Positions 7,288 to 16,937 of a stretch of 64,000 nucleotides of DNA are shown in pieces. The DNA comes from JBGAJN01 sp044224905 (GTDB taxonomy: Bacteria; Verrucomicrobiota; Verrucomicrobiia; Limisphaerales; JBGAJN01), in the NCBI GenBank assembly GCA_044224905.1, contig JBGAJN010000001.1, positions 868,001-932,000 on the forward strand. The letters are read 5' to 3'. The notes beneath the pieces were generated by a model. That model worked only from the letters and a program-made list of their open reading frames with translations, had not been told where the DNA came from and did no database searches. Both the position numbers and the translations under genes were made by a program. Each line of letters begins with the position of its first letter. Within the stretch, counting starts at the first letter, position 1.

Positions 7288-10200
7288 ATGAAAGCCAGAA
7301 CGTTGACCGGATTCCTTGTCGCGACCGCTCTTGGGGCGTGGACGGCCATTGCCGGGCCGGAACTCGCGAAGGAAAAAGAAAACGCGCCCATCCCGGCGAA
7401 GATTGATTTCAGTCGCGACATCCTGCCGGTCATTTCGACGAAATGCTTTCACTGCCACGGCCCGGATGAAACGCATCGCGAGGCGAAGCTGCGGCTCGAC
7501 GTGCGCGACGAGGCGGTGAAGGACCGCAAAGGTTCTTATGTCATCAAGCCTGGCGACCTGAAGAAGAGTGAACTCATCACGCGCATCGTCACGAAGGATG
7601 AGGACGACGTGATGCCGCCGGTGAAAGAGAAGAAGCCGCTCACGCCGCGCGAGATCGAGGTGTTCAAGAAATGGATCCAACAAGGCGCGCCGTATGCCGA
7701 GCACTGGGCATTCGTAAAGCCAAAGCTGCCCGCGGTGCCCAAGGTCAGCGGCGGGCGCGTGGCGAGCCCGATCGACAACTTCATCGCGGCGAAATTGAAG
7801 GAATCGAAGCTCAAGCAATCTCCCGCCGCCGATCGCCACACGCTCATCCGGCGCGCGTCGCTCGATCTCACCGGACTTCCGCCGACGCCGGAGGAAGTCG
7901 ATGCGTTCGTGAATGACAAATCACCGAATGCCTTCGAGAAGGTTGTGGACCGCCTGCTTGCTTCGTCCGCCTACGGCGAACGGATGGCGCGCATGTGGCT
8001 CGACATCGCGCGATACGCCGACAGCGCCGGCTACGGTTCCGATCCGTTACGGTTAAACATCTGGCCGTACCGCGACTGGGTGATCAACGCCTTCAACCGC
8101 AACCTCCCTTACGATCAATTCACGCTGGAGCAACTGGCCGGCGATCTTTTGCCGAACGCGACCGAGGAGCAGCAGGTGGCCACCGCGTTTCATCGCAACA
8201 CGATGACCAACACCGAGGGCGGCACCGATGACGAGGAGTTTCGCGTCGCCGCCGTGAAGGATCGCATCGCCGTGACCGTGCAGGCGTGGATGGGGCTTAC
8301 AATGAACTGCGCGCAGTGCCACACGCACAAGTTCGACCCGATCACGAACCAGGAATACTACCAGATGTTCGCGATCTTCAATCAGACCGAAGACTCGGAC
8401 AAACCGACCGAAGAGCCCACGATGCCGCTGCTGACGAAGTCGCAACGTGAGCAGCAGACGCGGCTCAATACGCAGATCACGTCACTGGAGAAAATGCTCG
8501 CGACGCCGACGGCGGAACAACTCGCGCGGCTCGCAGTGTGGGAAAAAGATCAGGGCAAACCAATCTCGTGGACAACGTTGGAGCCGGCTGAAGTGCGCGG
8601 CGGCAAGAACGCCAAACTCACGAAACAAGCGGACAACTCCGTCCTCGTCACCGGCGCGGTGAAGGGCACTGACACGCTAGTGGTGAAGGCGAAGACGGAT
8701 TTAAAAAACATCACGGCGGTGCGTTTGGAGATTTTGCCTGAGGAAAAGCCGGGCAAGCCTGTGGCCGGCTTGACCGTGAACGAATTCAAAATGCAGACGT
8801 TGCCGCTGAAAGACGGTGCGAAGAAGGCGCGGTTCGTGCGCGTCGAGTTGCCAGGTCCGGGACGAATGTTGTCGCTCGCCGAGGTGCAGGTGTTGAGCGG
8901 TGGAGAGAACGTTGCGACCAAGGGCAAGGCGTCGCAATCGAGCACCGACTTCGGTGGCGAAGCGAAGCTGGCGATCGATGGCAACACCGATGGCGATTAC
9001 TTCAAGGCCATGTCCACCACGCACACGAAAGCTTCTGACGACCCGTGGTGGGAAGTGGACCTCGGTGCAGAGTTCGCCGTGGATAATGTCGCGATTTGGA
9101 ATCGCACCGACGGCGGCACGGGCACGCGGCTCGTGCGTTTCAAGGTGCTCGCGCTCGACTCCGCGCGCGCGACCGTCGGCGAGCAGATGGTGAATGATTC
9201 ACCTGCGCCGGACGCCATCGTGAGCTTTGGCGGCGGTCGCTCGGTCAAGCTCGCGAACGCCACCGCTGATGCCGCTCGAGCCGGCAACGAGGCGGACAAG
9301 GCGATTGATGGTGACGCGAAAACGGGTTGGGCACCCGGCGTCGGCAAGGCGCATGAAGCCGTGTTCGAGACGACGGGCAAAGTCGGCGACGACGGCGGCA
9401 CATGGCTGACGTTCAATCTCACGCCCGGCGGCGCGGGCAAAGCGGGCGAAGCGCCGGTCGGGCGCTTCCGAATTTCCGTCACGACGCAGGCGAAACCCGT
9501 GCGCGTGTTGCCGGAAAACATTCGCGCCATCGTCGCGGTCGCGCCGGAGAAGCGCACCGAGAAGCAGCGCGCCGATTTGTTCGCGCACTACCGACAGTTC
9601 GAGCCGTCGCTGACGAAGCCGCTCGCGGAGTTGGCGAAGTTGAAGAAGGAACTCGCCGACGTGAAGCCGGTTCTTGTGCCGGTGATGAAGGAGTTCGCGA
9701 AAGACAAGCAACGCGAGACACACATTTTGACGAAGGGCAATTTCCTTGCGCCGGGCGACAAAGTGGAGCCCGGTTTCCTCAAAGCCTTCAACGCGCCGCC
9801 GAAAGACGCCCCACTGAACCGCATCGGCGTAGCACGTTATCTAACGAGCCGCGACAACCCGCTCACGGCGCGCGTGGCGGTGAATCGTTTCTGGGCGCAA
9901 CTGTTCGGCATCGGCCTCGTCGAGACCGAGGAGGATTTCGGCACGCAAGGGCAGGCGCCGTCGCATCCCGAACTGCTCGACTGGCTCGCGGTGACGTTCA
10001 GTTCGCCCGCGACGGCGAACCCGGTGCGCGATGGCGTCACCGGCTTGAATTGGGACGTGAAAGCGCTCGTGAAACTCATCGTGATGAGCGCGACGTATCA
10101 GCAGTCGTCGCTCGCGAGTCCGGACGCGGCGGCGCGCGATTCGCGCAACCGGCTGCTCTCGCATTACCCGCGTCGCCGGCTCGACGCCGAGGCGGTGCGC

Positions 10201-10797
10201 GACCAGGCGCTCGCGTTGAGCGGATTGTTGAGCAAGAAAATCGGCGGGCCGTCGGTGTATCCGCCGCAGCCGGACGGCTTGTGGCGCGCGGCGTTCAACG
10301 GCCAGCGCGCCTACCCGACGAGCACGGGCGAGGACCGCTACCGTCGCGCACTCTACACGTTCTGGCGCCGGACGATTCCGTATCCGAGCATGGCGACGTT
10401 CGACGCGCCGAGCCGCGAGAACTGCACCGTGCGCCGCCTGCCGACGAACACGCCGTTGCAGGCGTTCGTGACGCTCAACGACCCGGCGTTCGTCGAGATG
10501 GCGCAGTCGCTGGGCCGCCGCGTCGTGCGCGAAGGCGGAGCGAGCGTGGCCGACCGCGTGCGTTACGGATTGAAACTCGCGCTGTCGCGTCCGCCGAGTG
10601 ACGCGCAGGTGCAGACGCTGGTGTCGCTTTACGAAAAGGAACTCGCGCACTTCCGCGCCGACGCCGACGCCGCGAAGAAGATGTCCACCGACCCGCTCGG
10701 CCCGCTCCCCGCCCGCCTCGACGCTGCCGAAGCCGCCGCGTGGACGGTGGTGGGGAACGTATTGTTGAATCTGGATGGTGTGCTGACGAAAGGTTGA
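7288..10797 (+). CDS. PSCyt1 / DUF1549 / F5-8C / DUF1553 (PSD1) exported protein
   Basis: An 1,169-residue exported protein of the planctomycete-cytochrome class. After a signal peptide (MKARTLTGFLVATALGAWTA) comes a PSCyt1 domain with CFHCHG at residues 53-58, then a DUF1549 (PSCyt2) domain at about 155-370 with a second heme-type motif (CAQCHTHKFDP) near 340. An F5/8 type C (discoidin-like) domain lies at about 535-625 (SGGENVATKGKASQSS, DPWWEVDLG). The C-terminal third is DUF1553/PSD1 (RVAVNRFWAQLFGIGLVETE, YPRRRLDAEAVRDQAL). I took the ATG at 7288 because it begins the signal peptide; a GTG eight codons upstream is the alternative. Its stop is 3 bp before the next start, so it is an operon with the DUF1501 gene. 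Function is unproven; a redox role in extracytoplasmic polymer or glycan degradation is inferred. Confidence 0.92.
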   Translation: MKARTLTGFLVATALGAWTAIAGPELAKEKENAPIPAKIDFSRDILPVISTKCFHCHGPDETHREAKLRLDVRDEAVKDRKGSYVIKPGDLKKSELITRIVTKDEDDVMPPVKEKKPLTPREIEVFKKWIQQGAPYAEHWAFVKPKLPAVPKVSGGRVASPIDNFIAAKLKESKLKQSPAADRHTLIRRASLDLTGLPPTPEEVDAFVNDKSPNAFEKVVDRLLASSAYGERMARMWLDIARYADSAGYGSDPLRLNIWPYRDWVINAFNRNLPYDQFTLEQLAGDLLPNATEEQQVATAFHRNTMTNTEGGTDDEEFRVAAVKDRIAVTVQAWMGLTMNCAQCHTHKFDPITNQEYYQMFAIFNQTEDSDKPTEEPTMPLLTKSQREQQTRLNTQITSLEKMLATPTAEQLARLAVWEKDQGKPISWTTLEPAEVRGGKNAKLTKQADNSVLVTGAVKGTDTLVVKAKTDLKNITAVRLEILPEEKPGKPVAGLTVNEFKMQTLPLKDGAKKARFVRVELPGPGRMLSLAEVQVLSGGENVATKGKASQSSTDFGGEAKLAIDGNTDGDYFKAMSTTHTKASDDPWWEVDLGAEFAVDNVAIWNRTDGGTGTRLVRFKVLALDSARATVGEQMVNDSPAPDAIVSFGGGRSVKLANATADAARAGNEADKAIDGDAKTGWAPGVGKAHEAVFETTGKVGDDGGTWLTFNLTPGGAGKAGEAPVGRFRISVTTQAKPVRVLPENIRAIVAVAPEKRTEKQRADLFAHYRQFEPSLTKPLAELAKLKKELADVKPVLVPVMKEFAKDKQRETHILTKGNFLAPGDKVEPGFLKAFNAPPKDAPLNRIGVARYLTSRDNPLTARVAVNRFWAQLFGIGLVETEEDFGTQGQAPSHPELLDWLAVTFSSPATANPVRDGVTGLNWDVKALVKLIVMSATYQQSSLASPDAAARDSRNRLLSHYPRRRLDAEAVRDQALALSGLLSKKIGGPSVYPPQPDGLWRAAFNGQRAYPTSTGEDRYRRALYTFWRRTIPYPSMATFDAPSRENCTVRRLPTNTPLQAFVTLNDPAFVEMAQSLGRRVVREGGASVADRVRYGLKLALSRPPSDAQVQTLVSLYEKELAHFRADADAAKKMSTDPLGPLPARLDAAEAAAWTVVGNVLLNLDGVLTKG

Positions 10798-10800
10798 ACA

Positions 10801-12258
10801 ATGAATATGCGATTTGAAACCACCCGCGCCATCACGCGCCGCACGTTTTTCGGCCAAGGCGGCTTTGGCCTCGGCTCCATTGCGCTCGGCTCGTTGCTCG
10901 GCCGGAATGCTTTTTCCGCGACGACGAAATCGCCGGACAGCCCGCTCGTGCCCAAGGCGCCGCCGTTGCCCGCGCGCGCGAAGAATGTCATTTACCTCCA
11001 CATGTCCGGCGCGCCGCCGTCGCTCGACCTGTTCGATTGGAAGCCCAAGCTCGTCGAGATGAACCTCCAGCCGTGCCCGGAGAGTTTGTTCAAGGGCGAG
11101 CGCTTTGCGTTCATCAAGGGCGTGCCCAAAATGCTCGGCACGCCGCACAAGTTCGCGCGCTACGGCAAAGGCGGCGCGTGGGTCAGCGAACTCCTCCCGC
11201 ATTTCCAGACCATCGCGGACGACGCGTGCATCGTGAAGTCCATGAACACCTCGGAGTTCAACCATGCGCCCGCCGAGCTGTTCGTCCACACTGGCAACCG
11301 CCTCGCCGGCAGCGCGGCCATCGGTTCGTGGGTCACCTACGGGCTCGGCAGCGAGAATCAGGACCTGCCCGGCTTCATCGTGCTGCTCTCCGGCGGCACC
11401 GATCCGACAGGCGGCAAGAGCCTGTGGAGTTCGGGATTTTTGCCGAGCGTTTATCAGGGCGTGCAATGCCGCACGTCCGGCGAGCCGATTCTTTTTTCGA
11501 ACAACCCGCCCGGCATGGACCGCGACACGCGCCGTCGCAGCCTCGATGCGTTGAACGTGTTGAATCAGCTTGAGGCGAAACAATTCGGCGATCCCGAGAC
11601 CGTCACGCGCATCGCGCAATACGAACTCGCGTATCGCATGCAGCTCGCCGTGCCCGAGGCGTTCGACATCGGCAAGGAACCTGCGCACGTGCTCGCCGCC
11701 TATGGCGCGAAGCCGGGCGAGGGTAGCTTCGCCAACAACTGTCTGCTCGCGCGCCGGCTTATCGAGAAGGGCGTGCGCTACGTGCAGCTCTACGATTGGG
11801 GCTGGGACATGCACGGCACGGGCCCCGACAACGACCTCGTCACCGGCTTGCCGAAAAAATGCCGCGACGTCGATCAGGCGAGCGCCGCATTGGTGAAGGA
11901 CCTCAAGCAACGCGGCCTGCTCGACGACACGCTCGTCATCTGGGGCGGCGAATTCGGCCGCACGCCGCTCAACGAGGAGCGCGGTGGCAGCAAGTTCCTC
12001 GGGCGCGATCATCACCCGCATTGCTTCTCGTTGTGGATGGCCGGCGGCGGCATCAAGGGCGGCATCACCTACGGCGAGACCGATGATTTCGGCTATCACG
12101 TCGCCGAGAACAAAGTCACCGTGCGCGACCTGCAGGCCACGATGCTCCACCTGCTTGGTATGGATCCGTATCACTTCAGCTACCGCACGCAAGGGCTCAA
12201 CAATCGCCTCATCGGCCCGACGGATGAGGGGAAGGTCGTGAAGGCGTTGCTGGCATAA
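10801..12258 (+). CDS. DUF1501 protein, Tat-exported
   Basis: A 485-residue DUF1501 protein, a family related to the alkaline-phosphatase/sulfatase fold. The N-terminus carries a twin-arginine motif (TRRTFFGQGGFGLGSIALG), so it should be exported folded by Tat. Family segments are present: YLHMSGAPPSLDLFDWKP near the start, LLARRLIEKGVRYVQLYDWGW and WGGEFGRTPLNE in the middle, and HHPHCFSLWMAGGGIKGG near the end. It starts 3 bp after the PSCyt/PSD1 gene; this gene pair is a hallmark of Planctomycetota and Verrucomicrobiota. The partners probably act together in the periplasm, but no substrate is established. Confidence 0.92.
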   Translation: MNMRFETTRAITRRTFFGQGGFGLGSIALGSLLGRNAFSATTKSPDSPLVPKAPPLPARAKNVIYLHMSGAPPSLDLFDWKPKLVEMNLQPCPESLFKGERFAFIKGVPKMLGTPHKFARYGKGGAWVSELLPHFQTIADDACIVKSMNTSEFNHAPAELFVHTGNRLAGSAAIGSWVTYGLGSENQDLPGFIVLLSGGTDPTGGKSLWSSGFLPSVYQGVQCRTSGEPILFSNNPPGMDRDTRRRSLDALNVLNQLEAKQFGDPETVTRIAQYELAYRMQLAVPEAFDIGKEPAHVLAAYGAKPGEGSFANNCLLARRLIEKGVRYVQLYDWGWDMHGTGPDNDLVTGLPKKCRDVDQASAALVKDLKQRGLLDDTLVIWGGEFGRTPLNEERGGSKFLGRDHHPHCFSLWMAGGGIKGGITYGETDDFGYHVAENKVTVRDLQATMLHLLGMDPYHFSYRTQGLNNRLIGPTDEGKVVKALLA

Positions 12259-12292
12259 GGCGAAGCCTTCGGCTAACGTCGGGGCGCTTACC

Positions 12293-13411
12293 ATGATGAA
12301 AACATTCAGCCGCGCCCTCGTTGCGCTCTTCGTTTCGGCGTTGTTTCTGAGCGCCGCCGAGAACCAAATCGTCGTCAACGTCGAGCCGACGAAGGAGAAT
12401 CCGCGCAACTCGGAAGGTTCCTTTGCCACGCTGAAGTCGGGTCGAGTGGTCTATTTCTACACGCAGTTTTACGGTGGCGCGGGCGACAGCAGTCCGGCGC
12501 GCATCGTGGTGATTCATTCCGACGATCAAGGGCGCACGTGGTCGGCGCCGAAGTCGGTGCTCGAAAATGTCGGCGGACACAATGTGATGAGCGTGTCGTT
12601 GCTGCGGCTCAAGAGCGGCAAGCTCGCGTTCTTCTATTTGTTGAAAAACAGCTGGATCGATTGCCGTCCGTACATTCGCACATCCAGCGATGACGGTGTG
12701 ACGTGGTCGGAGCCGAAGTTGATGGTCGAGGCGCCCGGCTATTTCGTAATGAACAACGACCGCGTGATTCAGACGACGAGCGGTCGGCTCATTGCGCCGG
12801 TGGCGTTTCATCGCGCGCGCGGGACGGACCCGAACAGCAGCCGGTCGTTCGACGCCCGTGGGATTGCGATGTGGTATCTTTCCGACGACGAAGGCGCGAC
12901 GTGGCGCGAAGCGGGCACTTGGTGGGCCGCGCCGCAAGCGTGCTCCTCGGGCTTGCAGGAGCCGGGTGTGGTCGAACTCGCCGATGGGAAACTTTTCAGT
13001 TGGGCGCGCACTTCGCTCGGCGCGCAATACGGTTTCAACTCGGCGGACGGTGGCAAGACTTGGAGCGCGCCTGAGCCGACGGAAATGAAATCGCCCACGT
13101 CGCCCGCGAGCATCGAGCGCCTGCCGAATTCCGGCGAGCTTCTTTCAATCTTCAACGACCACTCCGGCCAGTTCCCGTTTCCGAAAGCCAAGCGCACTCC
13201 GCTCGTTGCCGCTATCTCCGCCGACGGCGGCAAAACGTGGCCGCACCGCAAGCTGCTCGAAGGTGATCCGGATGGCTGGTATTGCTACACCGCGATCCAT
13301 TTCGTCGATGACGCCGTCCTCCTCGCCTACTGCGCGGGCGATTCGAAGATCGGCGGATTGAACCGGCTGCGCATCCGTCGCGTAAGTTTAGATTGGTTGA
13401 AGTCGAAGTAA
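12293..13411 (+). CDS. Exported BNR-repeat sialidase-like glycoside hydrolase
   Basis: A 372-residue exported six-bladed propeller of the sialidase/neuraminidase superfamily, with a signal peptide (ALVALFVSALFLSAAENQ). Five Asp-box repeats of the S-x-D-x-G-x-T-W type are visible: SDDQGRTW, SSDDGVTW, SDDEGATW, SADGGKTWSAP and SADGGKTWPH. An early Arg-containing stretch (SSPARIVVIH) and the SGLQEPGVVEL block resemble the exo-sialidase-like families common in this phylum. Whether it cleaves sialic acid or another sugar cannot be decided. It follows the DUF1501 gene by 34 bp on the same strand and may belong to that operon. Confidence 0.88.
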   Translation: MMKTFSRALVALFVSALFLSAAENQIVVNVEPTKENPRNSEGSFATLKSGRVVYFYTQFYGGAGDSSPARIVVIHSDDQGRTWSAPKSVLENVGGHNVMSVSLLRLKSGKLAFFYLLKNSWIDCRPYIRTSSDDGVTWSEPKLMVEAPGYFVMNNDRVIQTTSGRLIAPVAFHRARGTDPNSSRSFDARGIAMWYLSDDEGATWREAGTWWAAPQACSSGLQEPGVVELADGKLFSWARTSLGAQYGFNSADGGKTWSAPEPTEMKSPTSPASIERLPNSGELLSIFNDHSGQFPFPKAKRTPLVAAISADGGKTWPHRKLLEGDPDGWYCYTAIHFVDDAVLLAYCAGDSKIGGLNRLRIRRVSLDWLKSK

Positions 13412-13457
13412 CTCGCGTGAATCCATCGCGCGGGCTCCCGTCCAAGTTTCTGTTTCC

Positions 13458-16400
13458 ATGAGCCGAACACTGTTCGTCATCACCAGCCTCGTCGTCGCGG
13501 CAGCCCGCGCGTTTGCGGCGGAAGCTCCGGTTGCGAAGCCGGCGCAGGCGATGGCGTTGCTCAAGGCGAACTGCCTCTCGTGTCACAACGAGGAGAAGAA
13601 AAAGGGCGGCCTCGTGATGACGACCCGCGCCGCCGCGCTCAAAGGCGGCGAGAACGGCGCGGCCTTGGTGTCCGGCAAATCTTCGCAAAGCTTGCTGATT
13701 AAATCGCTCGATGCGGACGCCGATCCGCACATGCCGCCGAAGAAACAGCTCGCAGAAAAAGACGTCGTAACCCTGCGCGCGTGGATCGACGCCGGGGCGA
13801 CGTGGGATGAAAAGGCGTTGAAGGCCTTCGGCGTGGAAGCGCTTCCGGAAAAATTGACCGCCCTACCGGGAAGTTATCAGCCGGTGCTCGCGATCGCACT
13901 GTCGCCGGATGAGAAGCGGCTGGCGGTCGCGCGGGCGAATCAGGTTCTCGTTCACGATCTCTCCCAGACGAATCGTCCAGTCATCGCCACCTTGGCGCTG
14001 CACCGCGACGCCGTGCAGGCGTTGGCGTGGAGCGCGGACGGCAAGTGGCTTGCCGCCGCGGAATATCGACGAGTCGCGTTGTGGGACGCGCAGACGTTCA
14101 AGCTCGCGAAGGATTTTACGAACGGCATCACGAACCGCGTCACCGCGCTCCAGTTCACGCCTGACAACGCCACGTTGGTTTTCGTCGATGGCGCGCCGAC
14201 CAAGAGCGGGGTGGTCCACGTGCTTTCCGTTGTAGATGGAAAACCCGTTGCGACCTGGCTCGCGCACAAAGATTCAATCCTCGCCTTGAACATCAGCCGT
14301 GACGGCAAGTGGCTCGCCACGGGTAGCGCAGACAAGACGGTGAAGATTTGGGAACTCGCCACGCAAAAGGAATTGGCGAAGTTCGAATCGCACCTGGGTC
14401 ACGTGCTGACGGTCGCGTTCAACCCCGACGCCTCGAAGCTCGCGACCGGCGGCGCCGACAAGGTGCTCAATTTCTGGAACACGAAAACCCGCGAACAGGA
14501 AATCACGCTCAAGCAAATTGCGCCGGTGACGGCGGTTGCGTGGGCGCAGGACGGCAAGGTGCTTTTCAGTGCAACGGACGACGGCATGGTGAAGGCCTAC
14601 AGCGAATTCAAAGCGCACACGGGCCGCGAGACCTCCGAGGCCGCGCGCGACAAGCGATTTGCCAGCGCCGGCGAGTTGTTGCACGGCGTCGCGGCGTCCG
14701 CCGATGGCAAGACGGTGTTCGCCGGGAGCCATGAGGGCTCGGTCTATGTGTGGAACTCGGACGGGAAATTGAAGGCGACTCTGAAGGCGGCGGTGCCAAC
14801 CAACGCCGTCGCGGAGCCGACGCTCAGCTTCATCAACGACGTTCTTCCCGTGCTCAGCAAGGCGGGTTGCAACGCCGGTTCGTGCCACGCGAAGCCCGAT
14901 GGCCAGAACGGCTTCAAGCTCTCGGTCTTCGCGTATGATCCGAAGTCGGACTTCGCGGGCATCGTGAAGGCGGATCGCAGCCGGCGAGTTTTCCCTGCAT
15001 TGCCCGAGGAGAGCTTGCTTTTGAAGAAAGCGACGCTCGCGGTGGAGCACGAAGGCGGGCAACGAATCGAAGCGGGCTCCGCGGCGCATCAGACGCTCGT
15101 GAAATGGATTCGCGAGGGCATGCCCTACACGCGGACGAATGAGCCTGCCCTTGTCGAGATCAAAGTGACTCCGCGCGAGCGCGTGTATCGCAAGGGCGAG
15201 ACGCAGCGGCTCCGTGTGGAGGCGCGTTATTCCGATGGCCGCGTGCGCGACGTTTCCGATCTCGCGGAGTTCGCCTCGAACGACAAAGAGACGGCGCGCG
15301 TGGATGAAAACGGTCTCGTGAAGGCGGGCAATTACAGCGGAGAAGCTTCGGTGGTCGCGCGGTTCATGGGGTTGGTGGACGTATCGCGCGTCACGGTGCC
15401 GGCGGACAAGCTGCTGCCAGATTCGCTCTACGCGGCGCTGCCGGTGAACAATGAGATCGACCGTCTCGTTTACACGCGGCTCAAGACGCTGGGTATCGCA
15501 CCGTCGGTTGGTTGCACCGACGCGGAGTTTCTGCGCCGTGCCTCGCTCGACGCGACGGGCGTGTTGCCGACCGCGGAACAGGCGCGCGAGTTTCTCGCCG
15601 ACAAATCGTCGGACAAACGCAAGAAGCTCATCGACCGCCTGCTCGCGCATCCCGCATACGCGGATTTGTGGGCGGTGAAGTGGGGCGATTGGATCCGCCC
15701 GAATCCCTCGCGTGTGGGCGTGAAGCCCGTTTACCTGCTCGACCAATGGCTTCGCGAGAGTTTCCGCGCGAACAAACCCTACGATCAGTTCGTGCGCGAG
15801 TTGCTCACGGCTACAGGCAGTTCGCACAAATACGGGCCGGTGGCATTGTTCCGCGACAAGCGCGATCCGATCGACGCGACCTCATTCGTTGGACAAATCT
15901 TCCTTGGCACACGGCTCGAATGCGCGAAGTGCCATCACCATCCGAACGAGAAATGGGGCCAGACGGAATACTTCCAACTCGCCGCCTACTTCGGCCAGAC
16001 GAAGCGCAAAGGGCAGGGCATCTCCGCGCCGATCTCCGGCGAAGCGGAGTTCATGTGGTTCGCGCCGGGCGGCGATGTGAAGCATCCCGTCACCGGCGAA
16101 GTTATGAAGCCGAAGCCGCTCGACGGCCCCGCGCCGCAACTAGCAGACCGCACCGATCCGCGTGGGGAACTCGTGAACTGGATGACGCAACCGGACAATC
16201 CGTTCTTCGCGCGCTCCGCAGTGAACCGCGTGTGGGCGCAGTTTTTCGGGCGCGGAATTGTGGATCCAATGGACGACATGCGCGCCTCGAACCCGCCGGT
16301 GAATGAGCCATTGCTCGATTGGCTGGCGCGCGATTTCGTCGCCCATCGTTTTGATCTGAAGCAACTCATCCGCACGATCATGAGCTCGCACGTCTATCAA

Positions 16401-16931
16401 CTCAGCTCCTTGCCCAACGAATACAATCAGGGCGACACGAAATACTTTTCGCGCGCCTATCGTCGCCGGCTTCCCGCCGAAGTGCTGCTCGACGCCGTGT
16501 CCGACGTGACTGGTGCTGCGGAAAAGTTCCAGGGGTTGCCGGAAGGCGCCCGCGCGCTCGACACGTGGAACCACAAGCTCGACTCGGAGTTCATGGACGC
16601 CTTTGGTCGCCCGAACGCGAGCGCTGAGTGCCCGTGCGAACGCGATACGAAGACGAGCGTGGTGCAGGCATTGCACCTGATGAATTCGAAGCGCCTTCAA
16701 TCGAAGATCGCCAGCGATGACGGCCGCGCGCGGGCTTTGGCAAAGGGCACACTCACGGAGAAGGAGATCGTGAATGAGCTTTACCTCTCGATCTACAACC
16801 GTCCGCCGATCGACGACGAGTTGAGCGTCGCGCTGAAAGTGTTTTCCGCGAAGGACGCCACGCGCCAGACCGCGACCGAGGACGTGATGTGGGCGCTGTT
16901 GAACTCCGCCGAGTTCGTTTTCAACCACTGA
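13458..16931 (+). CDS. PSCyt1 / WD40 / Big2 / DUF1549 / DUF1553 exported protein
   Basis: An 1,157-residue exported protein. After the signal peptide comes PSCyt1 with CLSCHN at residues 39-44. A WD40 propeller spans about 130-440 (LATGSADKTVKIWELAT, LATGGADKVLNFWN). A second cytochrome-like segment follows, with an atypical CX4CH (GCNAGSCHAKPDG) near 475. A bacterial Ig-like (Big2) domain lies at about 555-640, DUF1549 at about 655-800, a third motif CAKCHHHP near 821, and DUF1553 at the C-terminus. The WD40 plus Big2 layout differs from the discoidin-containing paralogue at 7288. It is convergent with the metallophosphoesterase gene, 6 bp between stops. Its role is inferred to be extracytoplasmic and possibly redox. 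Confidence 0.92.
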   Translation: MSRTLFVITSLVVAAARAFAAEAPVAKPAQAMALLKANCLSCHNEEKKKGGLVMTTRAAALKGGENGAALVSGKSSQSLLIKSLDADADPHMPPKKQLAEKDVVTLRAWIDAGATWDEKALKAFGVEALPEKLTALPGSYQPVLAIALSPDEKRLAVARANQVLVHDLSQTNRPVIATLALHRDAVQALAWSADGKWLAAAEYRRVALWDAQTFKLAKDFTNGITNRVTALQFTPDNATLVFVDGAPTKSGVVHVLSVVDGKPVATWLAHKDSILALNISRDGKWLATGSADKTVKIWELATQKELAKFESHLGHVLTVAFNPDASKLATGGADKVLNFWNTKTREQEITLKQIAPVTAVAWAQDGKVLFSATDDGMVKAYSEFKAHTGRETSEAARDKRFASAGELLHGVAASADGKTVFAGSHEGSVYVWNSDGKLKATLKAAVPTNAVAEPTLSFINDVLPVLSKAGCNAGSCHAKPDGQNGFKLSVFAYDPKSDFAGIVKADRSRRVFPALPEESLLLKKATLAVEHEGGQRIEAGSAAHQTLVKWIREGMPYTRTNEPALVEIKVTPRERVYRKGETQRLRVEARYSDGRVRDVSDLAEFASNDKETARVDENGLVKAGNYSGEASVVARFMGLVDVSRVTVPADKLLPDSLYAALPVNNEIDRLVYTRLKTLGIAPSVGCTDAEFLRRASLDATGVLPTAEQAREFLADKSSDKRKKLIDRLLAHPAYADLWAVKWGDWIRPNPSRVGVKPVYLLDQWLRESFRANKPYDQFVRELLTATGSSHKYGPVALFRDKRDPIDATSFVGQIFLGTRLECAKCHHHPNEKWGQTEYFQLAAYFGQTKRKGQGISAPISGEAEFMWFAPGGDVKHPVTGEVMKPKPLDGPAPQLADRTDPRGELVNWMTQPDNPFFARSAVNRVWAQFFGRGIVDPMDDMRASNPPVNEPLLDWLARDFVAHRFDLKQLIRTIMSSHVYQLSSLPNEYNQGDTKYFSRAYRRRLPAEVLLDAVSDVTGAAEKFQGLPEGARALDTWNHKLDSEFMDAFGRPNASAECPCERDTKTSVVQALHLMNSKRLQSKIASDDGRARALAKGTLTEKEIVNELYLSIYNRPPIDDELSVALKVFSAKDATRQTATEDVMWALLNSAEFVFNH

Positions 16932-16937
16932 ACTCGT

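Noticed and set aside
6060..7433. 457-residue minus-strand frame across the TauE/SafE gene and 5' end of the PSCyt gene
   Set aside because: It covers two clear plus-strand genes and an intergenic region, and its translation is His/Arg/Asp-rich with no recognisable domain.
9841..12429. 862-residue minus-strand frame
   Set aside because: It is antisense to the PSCyt/PSD1 C-terminus, the DUF1501 gene and part of the sialidase gene, all of which show clear families. The translation is Arg/His/Ala/Glu-rich with no motif.
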